This document shows positions 1 to 6,279 of a stretch of DNA of 14,880 nucleotides, in pieces (position 1 is the stretch's first letter; each line of letters begins with the position of its first letter). The stretch is from Verrucomicrobia bacterium UBA1731. GTDB taxonomy: Bacteria; Verrucomicrobiota; Kiritimatiellia; RFP12; UBA1067. The stretch is taken from assembly GCA_002317575.1 (NCBI GenBank), contig DCIH01000062.1, positions 37,922 through 52,801 on the forward strand. The letters run 5' to 3'. The notes below the pieces were generated by a model, which was not told where the DNA came from, ran no database searches, and saw nothing but the letters and a program-made list of their open reading frames with translations. The position numbers and the translations under genes are program-made.

Positions 1-708
1 CTGATGCCCGACACGGTGACGACGACTTCGCCGTTCATCGCAAGCGTATTGCGGCAGCGCTTTCCGTCCGTGAAAATCCGCTGGAGCGTCAATCTGCGCG
101 TCCACGGCACGACCGGTTTCGAGAGCGTGATGGAGCTTTTCGATTCGTTCTACGCGTCCCGCGAACGCCACCGCGAACGCGGGTGGCTCAAGACGCTTTC
201 CGACTGGGCGCACGCGCACGGCAAGGAAGTCGGCATCCAGGCGAATTCCGGCTGCCTGCGCCAGTGTCCGTTCCAGACGTTCCATGACAACCTGCACGGA
301 CACGACCGCATCGCGCAATCGAAAGTCGGCGAGGCGTTCGACTTCTCCGTGTTCCGCTGCAAGACGCATTACGCGCGCGGCAACCACGAGGATTTCCTCC
401 GCGCGACGTGGTTGCGTCCCGAAGACCTGCCGCTCTACGAGCCGCTCGCGGACGTGGTGAAACTCGCCACGCGGCGGCATCCCGACCCCGCGAAAATCAT
501 CCGGGCGTACGCCACGTGCGCGTACGACGGAAACCTCGCGGACCTCATGGATCCGGCGCACGCGTTCCCCGGATCGTTCGACAACGCGGCGCTCGGCGCG
601 TCGCCAAATTGGCCGCGCGTGCGGGAATGCCCGAACGCCAACGACTGCAGCCATTGCGGCGCGTGCGCGGCGCTGTTCAAAGACGTGTTCAAGGAGAAGA
701 CGGCATGA
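1..708 (+). CDS. U32-family (peptidase U32-like) protein, C-terminal part
   Basis: The frame is open to the left edge, so the true start lies outside the window and about 235 codons are visible. Residues are counted from the Met at base 4. A motif NSGCLRQCPFQTFHDNL (81-97) and a later RPEDLPLYE, then AYATCAYDGNLADL, match the order seen in U32 proteins. Cys84, 88, 119 and 172, and a C-terminal cluster C209-x5-C215-x2-C218-x2-C221, could hold an iron-sulfur cluster. Established knowledge: several U32 proteins (UbiU/UbiV, RlhA) are Fe-S proteins of oxygen-independent hydroxylation rather than peptidases. Which activity applies here cannot be told. The stop overlaps the start of the downstream methyltransferase (ATGA), so the two are translationally coupled and probably act in one pathway. 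Alternative: a radical-SAM-like or other Cys-rich TIM-barrel protein. Family assignment is fairly sure, function unknown. Confidence 0.72.
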   Translation: MMPDTVTTTSPFIASVLRQRFPSVKIRWSVNLRVHGTTGFESVMELFDSFYASRERHRERGWLKTLSDWAHAHGKEVGIQANSGCLRQCPFQTFHDNLHGHDRIAQSKVGEAFDFSVFRCKTHYARGNHEDFLRATWLRPEDLPLYEPLADVVKLATRRHPDPAKIIRAYATCAYDGNLADLMDPAHAFPGSFDNAALGASPNWPRVRECPNANDCSHCGACAALFKDVFKEKTA

Positions 709-1712
709 AGAACGTTCAGGACATCGTGGATCTGGCGAGCGCGTTTTACGGGAGCGCCGTCCTTTTCGCCGCCATCGACGCGGGCGTGTTCGCCGCCGTC
801 GAGGCGACGGACGGTTCGCTCGACGCGCTCGTGGCGGCGACCGGTTCGGACGCGCGCGGACTTCGTCTGCTCTTGGACGCGTGCGTGGCCGAGGAGTTGC
901 TCGAGAAGCGGGAAGGGCGCTATGCGAACACGGCGGCCGGCAAGATGGCGCTCGTGCCGGGCGGTCCCGCGGATCTCACCAAGGCGATCCGCTACAACCG
1001 CGATGTGTATCCCGCGTGGGGACGGCTGGTCGATTTCGTCAAGACGGGCAAGCCGACGGAACGCCCCGAAATCCACCTGGGCGAAGACGCGGCGCGGACC
1101 AAGGCGTTCGCGGCGGCGATGTTCGGTCGCGCGATGGGCATCGGCCGCACGGTGGTGCCGATGTTGGGCGCGTTGAAGGGCCGGCTGCTCGACCTTGCGG
1201 GCGGTCCCGGCGCGTATGCGATTCTCATGAGCCAGGCGAATCCGGAATTGTCTTGCGTGACGGTCGATTTGCCGGCCATATCCGCCGAAGCGTGCGGTTA
1301 TGTCGCGAAATTCGCACTTTCGGACCGTGTCGAATGTCGTGCGGGCGACTACCATTCGGACGAATACGAACCCGAATCGTACGATGTCGTCACCATCTTC
1401 GGCGCCCTCCACCAGGAATCTCCCGAGGCGATCGTGGACGTTCTTAAACGGGCGTATCGCGCGCTCAAACTGGGCGGCAAAATCCTCGTTTTGGACATGA
1501 TGACGGACGCGTCGCACACGGCGCCGAAATTCTCCGCGCTCTTCGCCGTGAACATGGCCCTCACGACGGCCAACGGCTGGGTGTTTTCCGACGCCGAACT
1601 GAAGGCGTATTTGTCCGCCGCCGGTTTCGTGCCGGGCGAGACGAAAACCGTTCCGCCGCCCATGCCGCATTGGCTTGTCACCGCCGAAAAGCCTGCGTCG
1701 TCCGAACAGTAG
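705..1712 (+). CDS. SAM-dependent O-methyltransferase with dimerisation domain
   Basis: 335 residues, the usual size for the plant-type/BchU/hydroxyneurosporene O-methyltransferase family. The N-terminal ~95 residues form the helical winged-helix dimerisation part (FYGSAVLFAAIDAGVF, then SLDALVAATGSDARGLRLLLD). The Rossmann methyltransferase fold follows, with SAM motif LLDLAGGPGAYAI (161-173), acidic VDLP (187-190), GDYHSDEY and FGALHQ (232-237), whose His sits where the family often has its general base. Start chosen at 705 because AAGGAG (691-696) lies 8 nt upstream and the ATGA overlap couples it to the U32 gene; the frame is open further upstream only as an antisense-like extension. Substrate unknown; a small hydroxylated aromatic or polyketide-like acceptor is typical of the family, and a sugar is possible. 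The TAG stop lies inside the GTAG head of the following REP-like hairpin. Confidence 0.85.
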   Translation: MKNVQDIVDLASAFYGSAVLFAAIDAGVFAAVEATDGSLDALVAATGSDARGLRLLLDACVAEELLEKREGRYANTAAGKMALVPGGPADLTKAIRYNRDVYPAWGRLVDFVKTGKPTERPEIHLGEDAARTKAFAAAMFGRAMGIGRTVVPMLGALKGRLLDLAGGPGAYAILMSQANPELSCVTVDLPAISAEACGYVAKFALSDRVECRAGDYHSDEYEPESYDVVTIFGALHQESPEAIVDVLKRAYRALKLGGKILVLDMMTDASHTAPKFSALFAVNMALTTANGWVFSDAELKAYLSAAGFVPGETKTVPPPMPHWLVTAEKPASSEQ

Positions 1713-1732
1713 AGCGGTGCGTCCCGCACCGC
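1709..1732 (+). repeat. GTAG-headed REP-like hairpin, copy 1
   Basis: GTAG, then A, then a perfect 7-bp stem GCGGTGC/GCACCGC around a 5-nt loop GTCCC. The same layout recurs at 6280-6303 and 14769-14792 with different stem sequences that keep pairing. A GTAG or GGAG tetranucleotide followed by a palindrome is the known form of REP elements mobilised by REP-associated tyrosine transposases; none is encoded here. The OMT stop codon TAG is part of the GTAG head. It may also help end the OMT transcript, but no U-tract follows. Confidence 0.7.
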
Positions 1733-1733
1733 G

Positions 1734-1861
1734 CAGAGGCGTCCTATCAGGAGAAGCGGCGCGCGGGCCCTTGGCGGGCGGCTTCGCCGTTGCCTTTGGC
1801 AACCTTCCCTGCGAAACGCAAGCGTTTCTTCGGCGCATCTCGCCGCTTCAGAGGCGTCCTA
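1734..1861 (+). repeat. GGAG-type palindromic mosaic flanked by 13-bp direct repeats
   Basis: The block is bounded by two copies of CAGAGGCGTCCTA (1734-1746 and 1849-1861). Inside, CAGGAGAAGCGGCG (1748-1761) faces CGCCGCTTC (1841-1849) as a 9-bp inverted repeat. The interior holds small hairpins: CGGC-ttc-GCCG (1779-1789), GTTGCC-ttt-GGCAAC (1789-1803) and GAAACGC-aa-GCGTTTC (1813-1828). A second block with the same ends but a different interior lies at 14698-14759. No coding signature. Confidence 0.6.
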
Positions 1862-1864
1862 ACT

Positions 1865-1925
1865 GCATCCCGCCGGCGTCACAAAGAGCGTTATTGGTGC
1901 GAACTTGGTGGCGTCGGCGGGATGC
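1865..1925 (+). repeat. Inverted-repeat (BIME-like) element, short variant
   Basis: GCATCCCGCCGGCGTCAC (1865-1882) is repeated inverted as GTGGCGTCGGCGGGATGC (1908-1925), 16 of 18 positions pairing. The spacer end (CGAACTTGGTGGCGTCG) matches the spacer end of the element at 2080-2183, so it is probably a divergent member of the same family. Confidence 0.5.
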
Positions 1926-1977
1926 GCCGAAGCGAAGCGGAGGGCAGGTCGCCGGAGGCGACGGCGATGCCGATCGC

Positions 1978-2009
1978 GCGACGCCACCCCCTTGTGGACG
2001 CCTCTGCGG
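1978..2009 (+). repeat. 32-bp perfect direct repeat, copy 1
   Basis: The 32 bases here are identical to 2164-2195, offset by 186 bp. They run from GCGACGCCACCCCCTTGTGG to ACGCCTCTGCGG and include the outer end of the BIME-like element at 2080-2183. Confidence 0.75.
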
Positions 2010-2079
2010 CGCGCGGGACGCGCCCGGGTGCGCAACGAGGGGCCGCGCCCGCCCCGCGCAGTGGCGTACGGGCGCGGCT

Positions 2080-2183
2080 CCACCAGGGGGTCACGCCGCT
2101 CCGCCGGCGTGACCAAGGTCGGAACTGGGTCGGGAAATTCACGAACATGGTGGCGTCGGCGGAGCGACGCCACCCCCTTGTGG
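2080..2183 (+). repeat. REP-pair (BIME-like) element, intergenic copy
   Basis: A 104-bp element with terminal inverted repeats: CCACCAGGGGGTCACGCCGC at the left and, reverse-complemented, CCACAAGGGGGTGGCGTCGC at the right. Each arm is itself a hairpin (TCACGCCG/CGGCGTGA-like on the left; TGGCGTCG/CGACGCCA on the right). The spacer ends in TTCACGAACATGGTG. The same element, in reverse orientation and with matching ends and spacer, sits inside the GT4 gene on the minus strand at 7089-7184. Confidence 0.65.
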
Positions 2184-2195
2184 ACGCCTCTGCGG
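2164..2195 (+). repeat. 32-bp perfect direct repeat, copy 2
   Basis: Second copy of the repeat at 1978-2009. Overlaps the right arm of the BIME-like element and ends in ACGCCTCTGCGG; GGACGCCTCTG is also the reverse complement of the CAGAGGCGTCC ends at 1734 and 1849, tying the repeat families together. Confidence 0.75.
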
Positions 2196-2199
2196 GCCT

Positions 2200-2220
2200 T
2201 TCAACCTTCAACTTTCAACC
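2200..2220 (+). repeat. TTCAACY heptamer array
   Basis: Three 7-bp units TTCAACC, TTCAACT, TTCAACC, 14 bp upstream of the -10 at 2235. Related units occur at 6245-6265, at 14648-14661 and once between the divergent promoters at 7754-7760. Confidence 0.6.
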
Positions 2221-2231
2221 TCGCATTCATG

Positions 2232-2240
2232 TGGTATAAT
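2232..2240 (+). promoter_or_regulatory. Extended -10 promoter for GT4 glycosyltransferase A
   Basis: TGG-TATAAT: a perfect -10 with the TGn extension and no convincing -35 at 16-18 bp. Expected transcription start near 2247, giving a leader of about 80 nt that holds three 19-bp tandem repeats. Confidence 0.65.
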
Positions 2241-2241
2241 T

Positions 2242-2298
2242 CCCGGCATCACGAAGATCTCCCGGCGTCACGAAGATCTTTCGGCATCACGAAAACGC
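2242..2298 (+). repeat. Three 19-bp tandem repeats in the 5' leader
   Basis: Units at 2242-2260 (CCCGGCATCACGAAGATCT), 2261-2279 (one change, A to G) and 2280-2298 (degenerate: TTCGGCATCACGAAAACGC). They begin 2 bp after the -10 and fill most of the untranslated leader of the next gene. No intervening spacers, so not CRISPR. Confidence 0.8.
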
Positions 2299-2326
2299 TT
2301 TTGAAATCTCTTGCGAAACGGCATCC

Positions 2327-3577
2327 ATGAACGTATTTGAAATCATCGCGAAATTGCGCGTTTGGGGCGTGGCGGGCATCCGCGATTTCGTCACCAAGCG
2401 CATCTGCTGGTGGCGGCTTGCGCGCAAGCTCGAGCGCATCGCCAAACTCGACGCGGACGCGACGCCCGTGCGCGGCATCACGCTCATCGGCGATTTCAAG
2501 ACGGGCTCGAGCAACACCAAGACCAACCGCGATTTCGCGCATGCGCTCAAGGACGCCGGCATCCCGTTCCAGACCTTTTCCGTTGACCGCGCCTGCACCG
2601 TGCCCGAATCCGAGTACGCCGACATCCTCACGCCCGAGAGCGAATTTCGTCTGCACAAATACACGCACGTGATCGAGATGTTCCGTAGCCCGCTGCCGCG
2701 CCATTTGGTGAAGAACCGCGCACGCATTGCGTTCTGGGAAGGCGAGCACGGCATGTTCGACGTGTGGCCGTTTCTGCGCGGCGACGATGCGCTTATCGCC
2801 ATGAGCGATTTCAACTACGAATATTTCAAGCGCGCCGCGCCCGGCGTGCCCGTGCACAAGATCCTCTATCCGCTGCGCCGCATCGACGTCGCCGTGCCGC
2901 CGGCGGACGAGGTGCGCCGTCGGTTCGGACTCGTCCCCGACGATTTCGTCGTCTTCTTCAATTTCGATTTCGGTTCCTACAAGCGCAAGAACGTGCTCGC
3001 GACGGTGCGCGCGTTCGCGCAGGCGTTCCGCGACGAACCGCGCGCGAAGCTCGTGTTCAAGGTGAAGGAGGCGTCCACCCACGCGGCGCAGCTCGCCGAA
3101 GTGCGCGCCACGGCGTCCGCTTTGGGCGTGGCGGACCGGCTGGTGGTGATCACGGAATTTTTGCCGCACGCGCTTCTGTACGGACTCACGGCGGCATGCG
3201 ACGTGTACGTGTCGCTCCACAAGGGCGAAGGGTTCGGCATCGGCATGGCCGAGGCGATGCTCTTCGGCAAGCCCGTGGTGGCCACGGACTGGAGCGCCAA
3301 CACGGAATTCTGCGTGCCGGGCGCGTCCTGTCCCGTGCCGTACAAGCTCGTGCCCGTGCAGGCGGACGAATATTTCACGGCGATGAAGGAGTGGGCCGAA
3401 GCCGACGTGGACGCCGCCGCGAAGGCGTTGCGCGCGCTTCACGACGATCCCGCCTGCCGCGCGAAGATCGGCGCCGCCGGCAAGGCGTTCATCGAAGAGC
3501 ATTTCTCAAACGCCAACTTCAAAAAGACCGTCGACGCCTTTCTCGGCAGTTGCTTAACAAACAGAAACAATGTTTGA
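2327..3577 (+). CDS. GT4-family glycosyltransferase A
   Basis: 416 residues, GT-B fold, cytoplasmic or peripheral at the inner membrane; transfers a sugar from an activated donor to a growing glycan (donor and acceptor not predictable). The C-terminal half carries the GT4 signature EGFGIGMAE (E301-x7-E309) in CDVYVSLHKGEGFGIGMAEAM, with KPVVATDWSANTEF just after. FVVFFNFDFGSYKRKN (207-222) and the preceding MSDFN segment are shared with the proteins from 4967-6250 and 6320-7735, so the three are paralogues. The ATG at 2327 gives an N-terminus (MNVFEIIAKLRVWGVAGIRDF) aligning with glycosyltransferase C; the Shine-Dalgarno is weak. Expressed from the extended -10 at 2232 through a repeat-filled leader. 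Its stop codon overlaps the -35 box of the ATPase promoter. Confidence 0.88.
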   Translation: MNVFEIIAKLRVWGVAGIRDFVTKRICWWRLARKLERIAKLDADATPVRGITLIGDFKTGSSNTKTNRDFAHALKDAGIPFQTFSVDRACTVPESEYADILTPESEFRLHKYTHVIEMFRSPLPRHLVKNRARIAFWEGEHGMFDVWPFLRGDDALIAMSDFNYEYFKRAAPGVPVHKILYPLRRIDVAVPPADEVRRRFGLVPDDFVVFFNFDFGSYKRKNVLATVRAFAQAFRDEPRAKLVFKVKEASTHAAQLAEVRATASALGVADRLVVITEFLPHALLYGLTAACDVYVSLHKGEGFGIGMAEAMLFGKPVVATDWSANTEFCVPGASCPVPYKLVPVQADEYFTAMKEWAEADVDAAAKALRALHDDPACRAKIGAAGKAFIEEHFSNANFKKTVDAFLGSCLTNRNNV

Positions 3578-3602
3578 TGCGTTCAAATTGTTGCGGTATA
3601 AT
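3574..3602 (+). promoter_or_regulatory. Sigma-70-type promoter for the ATPase gene
   Basis: TTGATG (3574-3579), a 17-bp spacer, and TATAAT (3597-3602). The -35 overlaps the stop codon of the upstream glycosyltransferase (3575-3577). Unlike the other four promoters it lacks the TGn extension but has a good -35. Confidence 0.75.
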
Positions 3603-3603
3603 A

Positions 3604-3640
3604 AATAGCAACTGCGGTTGTTGTAACCGTGGTTGCTATT
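3604..3640 (+). promoter_or_regulatory. 16-bp hairpin in the ATPase 5' UTR
   Basis: Arms 3604-3619 and 3625-3640 around a 5-nt loop GTTGT. As RNA all 16 positions can pair: AAUAGCAAC with GUUGCUAUU, CGGUU with AACCG, and the two middle positions as U-G and G-U wobbles. It starts just after the -10, about where transcription should begin, and ends directly before the GGAG ribosome binding site (3641-3644). The wobbles favour an RNA role (stability, translation control or attenuation) over a DNA operator, which is still possible. Confidence 0.6.
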
Positions 3641-3650
3641 GGAGCGGAAT

Positions 3651-4970
3651 ATGCGTTTTTTTGATCGAAAGCAAGAGCTTGCAGATTTGCAGGAAATCCG
3701 CCGACGGAGTGAAGACGTCGCGCAGTTCACGGTCGTCACAGGGCGTCGTCGTGTGGGGAAGACCTCGCTTGTTGTCAAGTCGCTGGAGCGGGAAACCTAT
3801 GTCTATCTGTTCGTGGAACGCAAGAGTGAGAAGGACCTCTGCGAAACTTTCATGCGCGAGATCGAAGGGAAATTTCCGGGGGCGGTCATCGGGGTGCCGG
3901 ATCGGTTCGAGCAGGTTTTCGAAGCGCTGATGAAGCTCTCGCAGGCGCGCCATCTGAATGTCGTCATCGATGAGTTCCAGGAGTTCCGAAAGGTCAATCC
4001 CTCGATATTCTCATCCATCCAGAAGATATGGGATCGACTGAAGGAGAAAGCACACGTCAATCTCATCGTCACCGGCAGTGTCAATACTCTGATGGTCAAG
4101 ATCTTCCGAAATCGCAAAGCCGCCTTGTACGGACGCGAGACATCGTTCATGGTCGTGGATCCGTTTCGCACGGAGGTGCTGAAGGAAATTCTCTCGGAGT
4201 ATTGCCCGAAATACGATCATGAAGCGCTTCTGGCGCTTTGGACTTTCACCGGAGGCGTTGCGAAGTACGTCGAGTTGCTGATGGACGCCAAGTGCTTCAC
4301 CCGCGAGGCGATGCTCAAGGAGATCATCCGGCCGAATTCCGTATTTCTGGATGAGGGGCGGGCTGTGCTGATCGAGGAGTTCGACAAGGAATATGGCGTC
4401 TATTTCTCGATTCTCTGCGCTGTGGCGCGAGGCAAGACGACGCGCAATGAGATCGAGCAGACGGTGGGGCGTCAGGTCGGTGGTTATCTTGCGCGACTTG
4501 AAAACGACTACGCGCTCATCCGCAAGCATCAGCCGCTCTTCGCCAAACCTGCGGCAAAGACGGCCCACTACGAATTGACGGATCGTTTTCTCATCTTCTG
4601 GTTCAGATTCCTCTATCGTTACAGTTACGTACTGGAACTCAAGGGGTTCGACCAGTTGCGCGAATTCGTCCGTCGCGACTATGCCGTCCTGAGCGGACTG
4701 GCCCTGGAGGAGTACTTCCGGCAGAAGCTGGCGGAGTCCGGCAAGTGGACGCGGATCGGTTCCTGGTGGGATCGGAAGGGTGAGAACGAATTGGACATCC
4801 TTGCGGAAAACGAACTGACCGGGACATATGCGGCTTGCGAGGTGAAGCGAGACAAGGCGCGGATTGATCTTTCACGTATTCACGATAAACTGACAGCGTT
4901 TTGTGCTGCAACGGGAAAATGGCGTGCGGCGCATCCTGATGTCTTGGCACTGTCCCTGGAGGATATGTGA
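3651..4970 (+). CDS. AAA ATPase with C-terminal DUF234 / PD-(D/E)XK-like domain
   Basis: 439 residues. Walker A GRRRVGKTS (31-39), Walker B NVVIDEF (103-109) and a sensor-like TGS (141-143) give an N-terminal P-loop domain. A middle winged-helix-like region follows, then ELTDRFLIFWFRFLYRY (308-324) and a C-terminal nuclease-like stretch with E380, D382 and E397-V-K399 spaced as in PD-(D/E)XK folds. This is the architecture of the archaeal/bacterial ATPase-DUF234 family, whose role is not established. ATG 3651 is chosen because GGAG (3641-3644) lies 6 nt upstream; an in-frame TTG at 3633 falls inside the leader hairpin. Its GTGA end overlaps the start of glycosyltransferase B. Its base composition looks lower in GC than the two glycosyltransferases beside it, and the family has no obvious part in glycan synthesis, so insertion by transfer is plausible. 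Confidence 0.85.
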   Translation: MRFFDRKQELADLQEIRRRSEDVAQFTVVTGRRRVGKTSLVVKSLERETYVYLFVERKSEKDLCETFMREIEGKFPGAVIGVPDRFEQVFEALMKLSQARHLNVVIDEFQEFRKVNPSIFSSIQKIWDRLKEKAHVNLIVTGSVNTLMVKIFRNRKAALYGRETSFMVVDPFRTEVLKEILSEYCPKYDHEALLALWTFTGGVAKYVELLMDAKCFTREAMLKEIIRPNSVFLDEGRAVLIEEFDKEYGVYFSILCAVARGKTTRNEIEQTVGRQVGGYLARLENDYALIRKHQPLFAKPAAKTAHYELTDRFLIFWFRFLYRYSYVLELKGFDQLREFVRRDYAVLSGLALEEYFRQKLAESGKWTRIGSWWDRKGENELDILAENELTGTYAACEVKRDKARIDLSRIHDKLTAFCAATGKWRAAHPDVLALSLEDM

Positions 4971-6250
4971 ACGCTATTACCCTGCGCGCACTTCGGCGGA
5001 TGCACGTCGAGGCATACGCCATCCTGAAGAATCGCGTCGATCAGGTGCGCACCTGGGGGCTGCGCGGGGTGGTCGCGTATCTGCGGCGGTTGCCGCACGA
5101 GCGCGCCGTGGCGCGGTTCCTCGCGCGGAACGCCGCCGCGCACGCGGGCGAAACGCCGGCGCGCGGCATCACCGTGGTGGCGCCTTTGTCCTCGTCCCAT
5201 TCGCTTTCCAAGGCCATGCGCGATTTCGTGGTGCGGTTGCGCGGCGTGGGCGTTCCGTGCCAGACGTTCGACACGGGCCTGCGCGACGGGCGGGTCGCCT
5301 CGGCCGACTACGCCGATCTGGTCACGCCGCGCGCCGAATTCGATCTGCTCAAGTACGACCACGTGGTGGAGATGCTCACGAGTCCGCTTCCCGCCGGCTT
5401 GCCCGTGAAGCGTTGCCGCGTCGCGTTCTGGGAAGGGGAGGCGGGCATTCTCAAGACATTTCCGTATCTGGTCGATTCGGACGTGGTGGTCGCGATGTCC
5501 GACTTCAACGCGGCGTATTACCGCCGGGAATTCCCGCCGTCCGTGAAGATCGACAAAGTCGTCTATCCGTTGTTGCCCGTGCCGTCCGATCTCCTTCCGC
5601 GCGCGGAAGCGCGGCGGCGTTTCGGCTTGGACGCGGCGGCGTTTTGCGTGTTCTTCAACTTCGACGCGCGCGCGGGCGAACGCAAGAACGCCGCCGGCGC
5701 GTTGCGCGCGTTCGCGGCGGCGTTCCAGGACGTCGCGTCGGCGCGGCTTGTCCTGAAGGTGAACGGCGCGAAGGCCCGTCCGGACGCGCTTGCGGCGCTT
5801 CAAAACCAGGCGGCCGCGCTGGGCGTCGCCGGAAAACTCGTGCTGGTGACGGAGTATCTGTCTTCGTGCGACCTCTATTCGCTCACGGCGGCGTGCGACG
5901 CGTATCTTTCCCTGCACCGCGCGGAGGGGTTCGGTCTGGGCATGGCGGAGGCGATGCAGCTGGGCGTGCCCGTGGTGGCCACGGGCTACAGCGCCAACGT
6001 GGAATTCTGCACGGACGAAACGTCCTTCCTCGTGCCGTACAAACTCGTCCCCGTGAACGGCGACGCGTTTCAGGCGCCGATGGAACGCTGGTCCGAACCG
6101 GACGAAACCGCCGCCGCGCGCCATTTGCGCGCCCTCCACGAGAACCCGCAAGCGGGCGCCGTCAAAGCGCAAGCCGCCAAGCGTTTCCTCGCGGAACATT
6201 ACGGCGACGTCGCCTTCGCGCAAAGCGTGCGCGAGTTCTTGGAAGGTTGA
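4967..6250 (+). CDS. GT4-family glycosyltransferase B
   Basis: 427 residues, GT-B fold, with the signature EGFGLGMAE (E320-x7-E328) in YLSLHRAEGFGLGMAEAM. It is a paralogue of the proteins at 2327-3577 and 6320-7735: FWEGEAG, VVAMSDFN, VFFNFD and VVATGYSANVEFC segments are shared. GTG 4967 overlaps the ATPase stop (GTGA) with GGAGG at 4958-4962, so expression is probably coupled to the ATPase. An ATG at 4999 (MHVEAYAIL) is a possible alternative. The first ~25 residues (RRMHVEAYAILKN) extend beyond the paralogues and resemble the small ORF at 10346-10501, which begins with the same GGAGG...GTGAACG context. Substrate unknown. The stop codon lies in the first unit of the heptamer repeat at 6245. 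Confidence 0.87.
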   Translation: MNAITLRALRRMHVEAYAILKNRVDQVRTWGLRGVVAYLRRLPHERAVARFLARNAAAHAGETPARGITVVAPLSSSHSLSKAMRDFVVRLRGVGVPCQTFDTGLRDGRVASADYADLVTPRAEFDLLKYDHVVEMLTSPLPAGLPVKRCRVAFWEGEAGILKTFPYLVDSDVVVAMSDFNAAYYRREFPPSVKIDKVVYPLLPVPSDLLPRAEARRRFGLDAAAFCVFFNFDARAGERKNAAGALRAFAAAFQDVASARLVLKVNGAKARPDALAALQNQAAALGVAGKLVLVTEYLSSCDLYSLTAACDAYLSLHRAEGFGLGMAEAMQLGVPVVATGYSANVEFCTDETSFLVPYKLVPVNGDAFQAPMERWSEPDETAAARHLRALHENPQAGAVKAQAAKRFLAEHYGDVAFAQSVREFLEG

Positions 6251-6265
6251 AGTCTGAAGGTTGAA
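6245..6265 (+). repeat. GGTTGAA heptamer array (inverse of TTCAACY)
   Basis: Units GGTTGAA, GTCTGAA, GGTTGAA. The first unit contains the TGA stop of glycosyltransferase B, so the repeat reaches into the gene end. Lies between the convergent genes ending at 6250 and 6320. Confidence 0.55.
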
Positions 6266-6279
6266 GGGCGACAGCACAG

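Noticed and set aside
435..1838. Long minus-strand open frame (467 codons) opposite the U32 and O-methyltransferase genes
   Set aside because: Arg- and His-rich translation with no motif; it is the antisense frame of GC-rich coding DNA. The same applies to the minus frames at 2249-3502 and 4880-6277.
2242..2298. Possible CRISPR array
   Set aside because: The 19-bp units are directly abutting with no spacers, and no cas gene is present.
1670..2330. Several open frames in the repeat mosaic
   Set aside because: They consist of translated palindromes, lack ribosome sites and protein motifs, and overlap one another on both strands.
3633..3650. TTG start at 3633 for the ATPase
   Set aside because: It lies inside the leader hairpin and upstream of the GGAG site; ATG 3651 has the proper spacing.
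2764..3930. Plus-strand 388-codon frame across the end of glycosyltransferase A and the start of the ATPase
   Set aside because: Arg-rich shadow frame overlapping two genes with clear family motifs.
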